Below are positions 11,640 to 23,663 of a stretch of DNA of 64,000 nucleotides, piece by piece. This DNA is from Poa pratensis. Its lineage: Eukaryota; Streptophyta; Magnoliopsida; Poales; Poaceae. Each line of letters starts with the position of its first letter. Position 1 is the first letter of the stretch. The DNA is taken from assembly GCA_947311845.1 (NCBI GenBank), contig CAMZMU010000027.1, forward strand, positions 50,038,345 to 50,102,344. Reading direction: 5' to 3'. The notes under the pieces were generated by a model. That model was not told where the DNA came from and did no database searches. It worked only from the letters and a program-made list of their open reading frames with translations. The translations under genes and the position numbers were made by a program.

Positions 11640-14600
11640 CTTCTTCCTCATTCACTCGCCGTCTCGCCTCCATCGCGACCAGTGCCGCCGCTTCCAGTTG
11701 AGAAGAAACACGTTCCCGCCGCCGCCGACGAGCAGCTCCTTCGTCGCCGCCGCGACCGCGTCACCGGCGCCGCCCTTCAGCACCTCGTTTTCACGGTATG
11801 TACTCCCTTTCTTGATACCCTAGGCATTGCTCTAGGTTTCTTCCTCCTCGCGCTCTGGTTCTTCATATGTTCTTGAATAAAATTCTATTTACCTCCTCCG
11901 GTAGATCTTACTCGCATACTTTTTGGGTAGAAATGAGTTTCATACCTCGGATAGATGTTCGCCTAGCAAAGATATGCCTCTATGCACATAAGATAGCCAC
12001 CAAACTCCTCCTGAGTTAGCCAAATATTGTACTAGATTCCAGATTCCCTTTTTCCTTTGCTAAACTTCTGCGCATTATCTGCAGATTGACTCTGCCGAGA
12101 TGTCTCCTCCTGAGACTTCGGAACAAACCGAGGTTCCAGACCTCGAACTGTAGGTCGGAGAACGAGCCGGCTGGGAAGGTTCGGATGTAACTCCGGACGA
12201 AATCCAGTGGCTCAGGGCGACTCGGCGGATTCCCGCCGGGGTAGAGTGTCGCCTGCCAGAGGGCGAACTCGAGCCTCAAGTCCAGCAAGGGGAACGGGTG
12301 GTCTTCGTTGCGCACTTCCAGCGCGGCTTCGGACTGCCCGTTAGTGATTTCTTCCGGAGGTTCCTCGACAAGTTCGGACTCCAGGTTCATCACCTCCCTG
12401 CCAACGCCATCACCACCCTCTCTTGCATTGTTTCCTTCTCTGAGGGATACCTCGGCCTCGAAGCCACGGTAGACCTCTTTTCTCGCTACTTCCAACTCAA
12501 GCGGCAAGTGATCCCGGATCCAAAGAACAAGGATCTGCCCAAGCAATTAACCGCCTGCGGAGCTGCCACCATAGCTCCTCGCCGAAACTCCATCTTCCCA
12601 CGTATCACTACTCCGGACACCGTTCGCAAGTGGCTCCGGACGTGGTTTTACGTGAAGAACTCCGGCGAAGAGGACCTCCTCAACCTGCCGGCGTTCAACC
12701 TCAGCCCTCCTACCGAACAGCTCAACTGGGACTACACTCCCCCTCACACCGGCGAACTCAAGTCCATCCATGGGTATATTGCGAAATGGCAGGACCCGGA
12801 AGACCCCAGGAACGACGGGAAAGTCCTGACGGCCGACGACCTGGCCTGCACATTCCTGAAACGCCGGGTCTCCCCTCTCAGGCGAGGTCTCACAAGATCT
12901 GCCACATGAGCGGTCTTTATGACCCCACCCGACATACGCACGTTGCACTGGACAACGCCGCGGTAGCTCGGCGAGTCCGAGCTATCACCAAGTCCAAGAT
13001 CTCTGATGCTTGGACATGGGGAAGGGAACACCACCACCGAACCAATCCAGCGAAACAGGTACACTATTCCGACGTTTTCTTCGATACTTCTTTATCACCG
13101 AGGTCTTGCTACCGACGTTCACCTTGACAATTTTTCTTCCTAACTCCTTTTCATATGTCTGCTATACAGCTGTTCGCCCGCCAGACCACCGAGGATGGAG
13201 TCCATCCTGCGGACCGCTTCGGCAAGGATCTCCCTGTCGAGGACCCACCATCCAACGTGGACCCTGACGACGACGACTATATGCCCATTGCCTCGGCCCG
13301 CATCACCACCGCGGGTAAGCCTCAAGCACAAGCTTCAGTTCAAGAGATTTCGGATGACGAGGAGGGGTTCCTCGTCATGGAACCAATAAACGCGGTACCT
13401 CTCTCCCGCCTTCCTCACCTTCCGAACTTTACTCCAGCAACCAGCCGGAAACGCGCTGGTGCCGCAACTTCGGCCGCCGAACCATCCGCCACTGGAGCCT
13501 CCGGACCCACTGAGGCTCCGGTCAAGAGACGCCGGCTGAAGAAGTCCGGACTTCCTCCTCATGCCCGGGGGGGCAAGAGGTTTCCTACCTCGGATGGGTA
13601 ATGCTTTGCTTCTATAGCCAACAATGTTTGTTGTTTAAACATATTATCTCGGTATTAACACTTGACCTTCCTCTTTTCGTTGCAGTGCCCCCATAGACGT
13701 GGATCAGGAGGTATCCTCCATGACTGCACCCGTTGGTGCCTCTGAAGCCACGACCACCCCGACGAACTCTCGCCCCGGATCTCCTCCACCGAGGTCTGGC
13801 CCGGCCTTGGGGAAATCTGCCCCCACCCGAGGTCAGACTTCTCCGCGTCCTCAAGTGGAAACGGGGATCAATCGCGCCAGAACTCCGGCTACCGCCTTGC
13901 CGGAGCCTCGACTCTCCCCCCGCAGCCAGACTGCCCGCAACCAACAGCAGCAACAGTAGAAGCAACAGCCCAAGCAGCAGCCCCAAAAACCAGTTCGCCA
14001 GACTACCTTGCCGTTGGAGAAGGGCAAGGAGAAAGAAAAAGAGATGGTGAAGTCTAAGGTCAACCCCAAACCAACATCTGGGTCTGGCACCCTGACTATC
14101 TCTTCTCCCTCAAGGATGCAACCGAGGTCTCCTCCCCCGGCGACACGCCGAATTCCTCCATTCGCCGCACCCATTGATGAGACTGCCCCTCCGGCCGAAG
14201 AATATGCTCGGAGGGCATCTCTTATATTGGATAACCGGCCTGCTTCAAGCTCCGAGGCTACTTTGGCCTTGGAGGCCTCGGTTAGGGGCATCGAGCAGGG
14301 CGGACCGTGGGGATTTCCTCCTCTGCGCACTGATAGTGACCAGAGCCTCGGCTCCTTGGAACACTACAATGCAGACTGGAATTCTGCAGACATGGACGAG
14401 GTCTCTTCTGCCTCCTTGACCGCCCAAGGGGACGAGCATCCTGCGGGGAGCAGCGCCTGCGCCCGACGCATGCTTGAAATGCAAACTTCTGCTTTACTTG
14501 CTACTCGAGCTGTCAACGTAAGTTCCACTTTCTTTACTTTCATGCAGTATCTTTTCTAATCTCCACCATCTCCAGTCCCCGAGATTCGAGTTAAACTATT

Positions 14601-16015
14601 GACGCTCCGCTAGAGTTAAAATTGTTTGGCTTGAATCTTAACTCTCCATTTTCATCCGACGTATCCAATCCATTTTTATCTCACTTTAGCATGCACCTCG
14701 GGTACGAGTCCCCGAAACTCCTGTCGAGGCATACCCCGGCAACATTTTCCCAAAGAGTTGACTCCGAGTCCCCGAGACTCTTGTCGAGGTATAGCCTTTC
14801 TAACCGAGCTATATTTTTCTTCCTTGCAGAATGCTATGAACGTTCGCACGGATATCTTCCATACCCTCCTGTTTGACCACAAGAAACTCCACGACGAGCA
14901 CAAGGCCGTCCTTGCAGCGAAGAAAACTTCGGATGACCAGCTAGCGCAAGAGAAAGCCGAGGTAGCTCGTCTGGTAAAGGAACTGAAGCGCATCACTGAG
15001 CTGCGGACGTCTGAAACAGAGCAGCTGCAGGCGGAAAAGGCCAGTGTTGTTGAAACAGAGAAGAAACTTCGGGAGGATGCCGCCAAGGAACATGAGAATG
15101 CGCTCCAGTTAGCCGAGGCCCGCGCCACCTCGGCCACCGAGGCTTATGAGGCCCTTCAAGCTTCGGTTAACCAGCTCCTCCCGACGCTGGAACGCATCAA
15201 CCAAGAAATGGATAGTAAGCTTCTTGCCCCCCTTATCCTTGCTTTGTCCTCAACGTTACTGGCTCTTTGCCGAACTGTTTCTTTCATTATTAACAGGCTA
15301 TCCTTCTGCAGAGCACTTCACCTACACCCAAATCTCGGCCCGCAATATCACTGCTCAGCACAGGAAGAGGCGTAACGAGACGAACCCCGACTGGACCGTT
15401 GAGGACCACATCGTGGCCATCAAAGCTCGGATCCATCACTTGCAAACGATTGGGTCCGAACTCCTCGACGCAGGTCTGTCTGCTTTCCGAGCCTTATGGC
15501 CTCTTGCCGATGCTCCCAATACTACACCCGAGCTCGCCGCCAAGCTTCGTGAAGCCGAACAAAGACTCCGAGAGTGGCGTTCATCTTCAGCTCGCGCTGG
15601 AGCTGATGCCGCTCTCAAATTCATCATGACTTGGTGCGAGAAGATTGACCTCGAAAAGATGGACACTCTTCGCCGAGGCTCGCCCTGGTCCTCGGACCCA
15701 ATTCTCATCAAGCGCCGCGAAAAGATGGCTGCCTTCTTCGCTGGATATGCCAACACTAAGAACTTGAGCGAAGGAGACACCTACTCCGACGCCGAAGATG
15801 ACGAGCCAGAAGAGGAGGAATACGAAACAGAATCCGACGTCGAGGCCGAGCAAGGTGACGACGGTGAAACCCGTGAAGCAGAAACCGAGGCTTCTCCACA
15901 ACCTGACGCCGAGGTTACTGCCGACGTTGCCAGCACTTCCCAGGTTACCTCGGCTCCGGATGAAATCCCTGCTGCCTCGGCTGTTGCCGACGTAATTCCT
16001 GATGCCTCAACCTGA
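11640..16015 (+). pseudogene. Antisense spliced gene of element C, transposase_28-like (PF04195-type)
   Basis: Six-exon model: 11640-11795 (5' leader), 12085-13058, 13170-13597, 13686-14517, 14830-15214, 15297-16015. Every intron starts GT and ends AG, and all coding phases join. ATG at 12100. Exon 2 holds the conserved globular region (VFVAHFQRGFGLPVSDFF, then LFSRYFQLKRQ and WFYVKNS) that I associate with the 'putative gypsy type transposon' family PF04195. Exon 5 is a long heptad-rich coiled coil. Exon 6 ends in an acidic tail with stop at 16013. Product would be about 1100 residues. Lesions: TAG at 12151, a one-base frameshift near 12880, and a TAG in a glutamine run at 13957. Antisense extra ORFs at this place are known from Grande-type elements. 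The function is unknown, and nucleic-acid binding would be a guess. Confidence 0.75.
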
Positions 16016-16828
16016 ACTTATGCCTGGCCAAAAAACTTCATTAAATCCCCGGTATGCCGGGACGCAGATGTAATCAAACTTAAGTAGTTCCTTTGCTACC
16101 TCTATTACTATTATGCTCATCCGAACCATGCTTTTCTAAGCTTTATGTCGAATCCTTTTGAATGATTGCTCGAGTTTACTTTCGTGTTTACTATATTTGG
16201 CATTCTTTGCTCTTGTCTGCCATTCTGGCGTTCGACAGTCGAGTCACAAGATTGTTGTTCATAGCATACAGTACTTGGTAAATTCCGAGGTATGCCAAAC
16301 TGTCATATGCCGAACTGTCTTTTTGGACCGAGTCCCCGAGTTCATTTTCATGTTTCCCAGTAAAATTCCGAGGTATACCAGTAAAAACAGGGGTTAGTAA
16401 ACGACATATGCCGAACTGTCTTTTTGGACCGAGTCCCCGAGTTCATTTTCATGTTTCCCATGTTCTTTCGTCTTTGCTCTTGACTGCCATGCTGGCGTTC
16501 GTCAGTCGAGTCACAAGATTAGTTACATAGCATACAGTACTTGAAGTTTGAGACGAGGTTCAAAATAGTCGGCATACGAACGAAGAAAGAGTACAAAAAA
16601 GAAACATGCAATCATAAGAGCGAGGCAGTCCCCGAGCTCACTCTCGAGGTGCCGAAGTTTTTATTAAAGATCAGCCGAGGTACATACATTACTTCCTTCA
16701 ACAGTAGAAGGGTCGGAGTAGAGCTACATTCCATGGACGCTGAAGCTCCGAATCGGGTCTATCCAGCCCATCTCCCCTTGGCTCCTGTGCATCTATAAGA
16801 TAGTATGAATCATTGTGCAGAGCTCGGC
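16016..16828. repeat. Non-coding spacer with nested direct repeats in element C
   Basis: Lies between the 3' ends of two convergent units, the antisense gene (+) and pol (-). A block beginning TTTGCTCTTG...CTGGCGTTCG with CAGTCGAGTCACAAGATT occurs near 16206 and again near 16473 (period about 267). A block starting CATATGCCGAACTGTCTTTT occurs at about 16304 and 16405 (period 101). Otherwise no coding is seen. Confidence 0.65.
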
Positions 16829-19800
16829 TCACAATGTATGGTCCCTCCCATGGAGGTGACAACTTGTGCCGACCTTTGCTGCGCTGACAAGCCTCAGCAC
16901 TAGGTCTCCTTCATTAAACTTTCGGGGTTTTACATGCCGGCTTTGATAGCGTCGGAGACCCTGCTGATATATTGCTGACCGAGATAAGGCCAATTCTCTT
17001 GCTTCCTCAAGCAATCTACAGCATCTTCCCGAGCTTCTTTAGCCTCGGCTTCTGTGTACATTGCCACTCTGGGCGCATCATATTCAATGTCGGTTGGCAG
17101 CATTGCCTCGGCCCCATAGACCATGAAAAATGGCGTATAGCCAGTTGATCTGTTCGGTGTGGTCCTTAGACCCCACAGAACTGCTGGTATCTCATCGATC
17201 CAACACCCCGGTGTTTTCAACAGTGGTTCTATAGCCGAGCTTTGATTCCGGCCAATACCAATGCATTTGACCTTTCTACTTGCCCATTAGCCTGTGGGTG
17301 AGCCACCGAGGCTACATCAAGTCGAATTCCCTTACTCATGCAGAACCGAGCAAACTCTCCGACAGCAAAGTTCGTGCCGTTGTCTGTAATGATACTATGA
17401 GGATATCCATATCTCAGGATTATTTCCTTCAAAAAGGTCACTGCCGTATGACCATCCACTTTCGGATTGGCTTCACCTCGATCCACTTAGTGAATTTGTC
17501 CACCATCACCAGTATGTGAGTCATATTGCCTCGGGCTGGCTTGAATTCTCCCACCATGTCCAGACACCAAACTGCAAAGGGCCACGTGATAGGAATGGTC
17601 TTGAGCGCCGAAGCTGGCATGTGCTGCTGCTTGGCGAACCTTTGGCACCCTTCACATTTCCGAACTATATCTTCTGCATCGGCATTGGCGGTGGGCCAAT
17701 AGAACCCGTGCCGGAACACCTTGGCCACCAGAGCTCTTGTGCTGCAATGATGTCCACATTCTCCTTGGTGGATTCTAAAAGCATCTCCTTGCCTTCAGCT
17801 GGTTCGACACACCTCTGCAACACCTCGGTCACACTTCTCTTGTATAGCTCCTTGTTGATGATGGTGTATCCCTTAGCTCTCCTCTGGATTCTCCTTGCCT
17901 CGGTTGTATCACTTGGCAAACTTCCATCGGCTATGAAGTTCATGATCTGCTCCGCCCATTCCGGCACTGGATGCAGAGGAAAAAGCCTCTCATCTATCTC
18001 CATTGGTTCGGTCGCCATGATCTCCTTCATGATTTCCTCCACCATTGCTCGGCCAGTCCCCGAGTGTTGGTGCGAAGTCCCCGGGTCAGACCCGAAGTTC
18101 CCACATCTATCTCCATAGGAAAAGCTCCATCAGTCCTCGGATACTGCGAAGCAGTCCCCGAGTCCGGCCAAACGCATCCGACGTCTACCTCCATAGGAAT
18201 AGGCTCAGACTCCGAACTTGGCGGTAAGAAAATTGACTCGGAGTCAGGCGAGGGCTTGATTGAAGGAGTTCTCAAATGGTTCAGTGCTATCCCCGGTGGC
18301 ACCGGTTCTTTGGATGAACCGAGCTTGGACAATACGTCGGCGGCTTCATTCTCCCCGAGGTATGTGCTTGTACTCACATCCTTCGAAGAACCCAGACACC
18401 TTTTGCACATGAAACCGATACAACTCCATGTTCGCATCCAATGCATCCCAAGTGCCGGTGGATTGATGCACCACCAAAGCTGAATCGCCGAAGCATTCTA
18501 TACGCCGGACACCTATCTCCTTTGCCACCTTGAGCCCATGGATCAGGGCCTCATACTCCGCCACGTTGTTCGACGCCGAGAAATGGATTTGCAGCACATA
18601 CTTCAACTGGTCTTGCTTCGGCGAGGTTAGGACTATGCCGGCACCTAATCCGACCTTGGTCTTGGACCCATCAAAGTGCATCTTCCAATAATTATAGTCC
18701 GGCAAGGGCGGCTCATATTGCATCTCGGCCCAATCGCATAAAAAGTCCGGTAGCGCCTGCGACTTGATTGCATCTCGCCTTTCATAATGCGGAGTGTATG
18801 GAGATACCTCGATCGCCCATTTGGCAACTCGCCCAGTTGCGTCCTTGCATCCGATGATCTCCGAGATTGGAGCATCACATACCACCGTCATGGGATGCTC
18901 TTGGAAGTAATGCTTCAGTTTCTTAACCGCCAGGTATACTCCGTACGTCATCTTCTGGTAGTGGGGGTAGTTTTGCTTCGACGTGGATATCACCTCGCTC
19001 AGGTAGTAGATTGGTCTCTGCACCGATTTGCCTCCTTCGTCTCGCTCCACCACCACTGCAACACTTACGACCCGGTTTGTAGCCGCAATGTATATCAACA
19101 TCGGTTCATTCTGCAAAGGGGATGCCAACACCGGAGCAGTGGACAACATCTTCTTCAGCTCATTGAACGCCGCGTCCGCCTGCGGGGTCCAAGTGAAACT
19201 GGTACTTTTCTTCATAAGTTGATACAATGGTAAGGCTTTTTCTCCTAGCCGACTTACAAACCGACTTAAAGATGCAAGGCATCCCGTGAACTTCTGCACA
19301 TCTTTTAAACAGTTCGGCAACTTCATTCTTTCGATAGCTCGGATCTTAGCCGGGTTAACTTCTATACCTCGGCTCGATACGAGGAAACCGAGCAATTTTC
19401 CAGCCGGGACACCAAAGGTGCACTTGTCCGGGTTAAGTTTCAACCGATACTTTCTTAAATTTGCAAATGTCTCTTCGAGGTCTTCGATGAGAGTATGCTT
19501 CTTTTTAGTTTTGATAACAATGTCATCGACATACACTTGCACATTCTTGCCCATTTGAGAATGTAAGCACTTCTGCATACACCTTTGATAAGTTGCCCCG
19601 GCATTTCTCAAACCGAAACACATGACACGATAGCAATACGCCCCGTACGGGGTAATAAAGGCAGTCTTTATTTGATCATCAGTGTTCAGTGGGATCTGGT
19701 GAAAACCAGAATATGCATCAATAAAAGACAACAGCTCACATCCAGCCGTAGAATCGATCACTTGATCAATCCGAGGTAAAGGAAAGGGATCCTTCGGGCA

Positions 19801-20828
19801 CGCCTTGTTCAGGTTGGTGAAGTCAATGCACATGCGCCACACCTTGACTACCGCCGGTTCGTCCTTCTTTTTCTCCACGAGGACTGGATTAGATATCCAG
19901 TCCGGATGCAGCACTTCCATGATGAAGCCTGCAGCCAGTAACTTCGCCAGTTCTTCGAGTACCACCTTTCTTCGGTCATCTGAGAGCCGCCGCGTCGGTT
20001 GACGCACTGGTTTCACCTCTGGCCGAACAAACAAAGAGTGCTCTGCCAACTCCCTCGGAACACCTGGCAGGTCTTTAGCCGACCATGCAAAAATGTCCCG
20101 ATTCTCACGGAGGAAGTGACAGAGCGCGCTTTCCTATTTCTCGTCCATGCCAGTACCAATGATGGCGAAACGCTCCGGGTTCTCCGAGTCCAGCGGGATT
20201 TTCTTGGTCTCCTTGGGCACCTCGAATGAAGCGCTCATGTCCGGAGTAATTAGTCCGGACATGCCGAGCTGAGTAGACTGCGCCATTGCCACCACCTTCT
20301 GAAGTTGCTTCTTCTCCGCCGCGATCACCAAGGACTCGGCTAAACTAGATCCCGCCGAGGCACATTGCATAGCCTTCTTGTAGTCACCAGAAATGGTTAT
20401 TATTCCCTTGGGCCCCGGCATTTTCATCTTTAGGTAGCCACATGAGTGGAGATCATGAACTTGGCCAAGGCTGGCCTTCCCAGCAAGGCATGGTAAGGGC
20501 TCTGCAAGTCCACAACCTCGAACTCAAGACTTTCAACTCGGCTGTTATCTCGGGTACCAAAACCCACGTCGACCCAAATCTTTCCCATAGGTGCACAAGA
20601 GACCCCGGGCACAATACCGTGAAATGTACAGCTGCTAGGCTGCAACTGGTTCGGTGAGTATCCCAGCTTGACCATTGTGTCTCGGTACATGATATTTATG
20701 GCACTCCCATTGTCCACCAAGACTCGGGTGAATCTCACATTGTTGGTCGGCCCACAAACGTCGGATCCACCACCAGTGCATAGTTTCCAGGGCTCGGCAT
20801 GATCCGAGGTGTATCTTGCCTGCTCCAA
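16829..20828 (-). pseudogene. Element C pol: protease, RT, RNase H, integrase; broken
   Basis: From 20828 downward: protease with VLVDNGSAINIMY; RT with the YVDDIVIKT active-site box (about 19530) inside the longest open segment (20049-18346); a first RNase H; a second RNase-H-like domain (FDGSKTKVGLGAG, NVAEYEALIHGL), which marks the Tat lineage; integrase zinc region (CEGCQRFAK), DMVGEF core and the TDNGTNF and HPQANGQVERSN blocks. Lesions: a one-base shift near 20430 between protease and linker, an in-frame TAG at 20134-20136 just upstream of RT, and several shifts between 18450 and 16830 through RNase H and integrase. Together the parts would copy and integrate the element, but not from this copy. 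Confidence 0.88.
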
Positions 20829-20859
20829 GTGATCTCTTGCTCGGACCAGTTCATGTATT

Positions 20860-23534
20860 TCACCACCGCGGAGTTACTGCATTCACCTCCTTGGCACGCC
20901 TCAGCATACTCTTCTTATCAGTTGACTCAGTCACAAACACCACGTAACTCTGATGTACTTCCCTATAATCATTACCGGGGTTCTCATACCTCTGATTCTC
21001 AAAGGACCACGTTTGGCTTTGGCCGGCACCACCGTTGTTGTTGTTGCCCTGGGCACTCACTGCATTCACCGGTTTCGCCTGCACCATCTTCTGGTTTTGG
21101 GCCGCATGCACCGGGGTTGAATTTGCTCCGGTTAAGCTCTGATTCTGCGCCGCTATGGTCGGCTTATGCTGCTGCTGCGCGTTCGGATATTGAGGTCTAC
21201 GCCATTGGTTCGGTGGCCCACTCCGGTTTGCCCCAGCTTTCGCCCCTTCTGCAGCGGTTCGGTGATGAAAACTACACTGCAGAGTGGTATGGTTGGGTGT
21301 TTTGCCATTCCTGCCATGATAGATACATGGTCCATTCACCAATGACTCGTAAGTCACAGGTGGTCCGGCCTCCTGCCACTGCTTCGCACCACCTCCCTGA
21401 TTCTGGTTCTGGTTCGGAGTCCACGCCTGACCCTCAGTCTTCGGTTTCTGGGCGCCTCCAGGTCCGGACTGACTTGGGTTTACAGCATTGACTTGGAAAT
21501 CTGGTTCTCTCCTCTTTGCCCGAACTCTTGACGGTTATCAAACCTCGGTCCGTTGTTGCGATTGTTCATCGGATTCCTCCTGTTCCGGGCATTCCCATCC
21601 AGCAGAGGCTGCATCGGATCGCCAAGGGCATAGGAATCAGCTATCCGAATCGTCTCGGCCAGAGTCTTTGGCATATCTCTCTGGAGCCTCTGCCACAACA
21701 TGCTACCATACCGACATCCATCAGCAAACCACGCTATAGCCTGTGCTTCGATAACTCCCTCACAGGAGTTCCGAACATTGCTCCACCGAGTCAAGAATTC
21801 TCGGTCAGTCTCATTGTCCTCCTGCTTGCACGCCTGCAAAAGCTGAGGTCGGTTTGGCCTCTGTAAGTGCTGGCGAAGTTGCTATTGAATGCCTCCTCTA
21901 AATCCAGCCAGCAATTGATGCTATTCTCCGGCAATTGTTCAGCCAGATCCGAGCAGGACCTTCCAACATGTGCGGGAGATACCGGACCGCCCATCGGCGA
22001 TTGCCCCCCGCAATGTATACTGCTGAAACATAATCAGCTAGCCAATCTTGCGGCTTGGTGCTCCCATTGTACGGCCTGGTACTCCGACCCAACTGAAACT
22101 GAGACACTGGTGGAGGTGGTTCCTTCATGATCCGAGGTCCAAAACACGCCGGACCAGGAGGGCCTTCCTCTTCCAACTCTCGGACATGTAAATCCGATCT
22201 AGCTTGTATCGCGCGTCACCTGTAGGCAACGTCCGAGCTCCGATACGCTCTCCCAATGCACCATCCACTCTATAGAATCCAGCCCGCTCCATGGCTGAAT
22301 TTCCATCATCATATCGGTCGCCACCTCGACCGACGCTCTTCGGCTGCGGAACATACTCCGGCTCTTGCTGATACTGCTCCTGCGGCCGGGGTTGCTGCTG
22401 ATGCCTCGGGGGCTGAGGTGGTTTACCTCGGCCAGCCGACGCTGCTTGCCCACCGTTCTGATTTCCCTGAGCTGAACGGCCTTTAGCTCGGCTTGCATCA
22501 CCTGGGCCGGGGTCTCCATTGGCTCGGCTAGCGTCCGACCTTTTGCTTCCAGCTAACACCGGATCGTACACTTGCAGCTGCATCTCCTTGTTCCGACCTG
22601 AAGTGACACTCCGGGCACGATCGGCTCCTCCGACGTGTGGAGACGAGGCTTGCCCCTTGGACCCCTGGCTAACTGGCCTAATCGAATGGACCGCCTGCGA
22701 ACCGCCAAGCCCGGCCTTGCGGAGGGCTTCATTTTGCTTGCTGGCCACATGCACTAACTCATTGAGCCGCTTCTGCTGCTCACGCCATGCATCTCCGGTC
22801 AACTCCGATAGCCCGGCCCTTACTGCTTCGGCTGCTCTAAGGTTCTTAGCTGGTGAACTATACACCGGCCTACCAGTAGCCGACCTGCTACTTGTTGCCT
22901 TACTCGAGCCCGAGACTGCAGCCCTAACCATCTCCTCATAGAGGTCCTTGCCTCGGTTGAACAGAGCAGCTTTCTTACGCCGCACAACCGGAGTAAAACC
23001 ATCCTCTATACCATGTGCAGCATTGTACTCCTTCTGCTCCATATCGAACTGCTGCTTAGCCTCGGCCAGCAACCGAGCTTCTCTCACTCTCTGGCGCTCT
23101 GCCTCTAACCCGGCCACCGTATGCTCCACACTTGCCTCTACTGCGAGTGGCCGAGCTAACCTATCAACGATAGATTCTAAGGGAACTTCTTCCCTTGGCA
23201 TGCCCAACTGCTCATTCTGACTAGGTTTCTCGTACGGAAACTTCGCCGCCCGACCTGATTTCTCAGGCAGCGCGGTTGGCGTCGCCTCCACCTCGGCTAG
23301 CGCGACCTTGCCAGCATCTGCCTTGCTAGCTGCAGGCTGGTACCAGCCACCATCACCTCCACACACCTCGGAGGGCGAGTAACACGTTGGCCCAAAGCCG
23401 CCAGGAGAGGAGTTTCGTCGTCCACGAGCACCTGCTCCGGGTACTCGCGAACCACCTCGACAGCAACGTATGTGGGGAAGCTGCCGAGCATCATGAGGAA
23501 ACCATTGGTGGGGAAAGGCTTGCCGGCGAAGCAC
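20860..23534 (-). pseudogene. Element C gag, frameshifted
   Basis: The open segment 23534-22125 gives an N-terminal region with a long charged, glutamine- and proline-rich part (CCG-rich, QQPRPQEQ). A shift near 22160 joins the capsid-like Retrotrans_gag part (KPQDWLADYVSAVYIAGG, ARIWLNN, REFLTRWSNVRNSCEG) between about 22100 and 21500. Further shifts near 21990-21840 and 21480 lead to a Cys/His segment, CIYHGRNGKTPNHTTLQC, around 21310, resembling a zinc knuckle. The exact start is unclear, because the frame runs back through the primer-binding site into the LTR; an ATG near 23490 is a candidate. Confidence 0.78.
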
Positions 23535-23643
23535 CCCGCATTGTCACTCACAAAGGCGAACTCGCCGATCTTGGCAACAAGGCCAGAAAGAACACACTCA
23601 GAGGAGCCCGTCCGGATGGAAACTCCACCCAACGCCTCAATCT

Positions 23644-23661
23644 GCCCCACGGTGGGCGCCA
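23644..23661 (-). promoter_or_regulatory. Primer-binding site of element C
   Basis: On the minus strand TGGCGCCCACCGTGGGGC starts two bases after the LTR end. This sequence type is usual for Tat-lineage Gypsy elements of grasses and fixes the element's orientation. Confidence 0.85.
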
Positions 23662-23663
23662 AC

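Noticed and set aside
12016..12948. Minus-strand ORFs opposite exon 2 of the antisense gene
   Set aside because: Shadows of a GC-rich coding exon; no splice or motif support, whereas the plus-strand model has consistent phases.
22256..23220. Plus-strand ORFs over the C gag
   Set aside because: Mirror frames of the gag codons; no recognisable domain.
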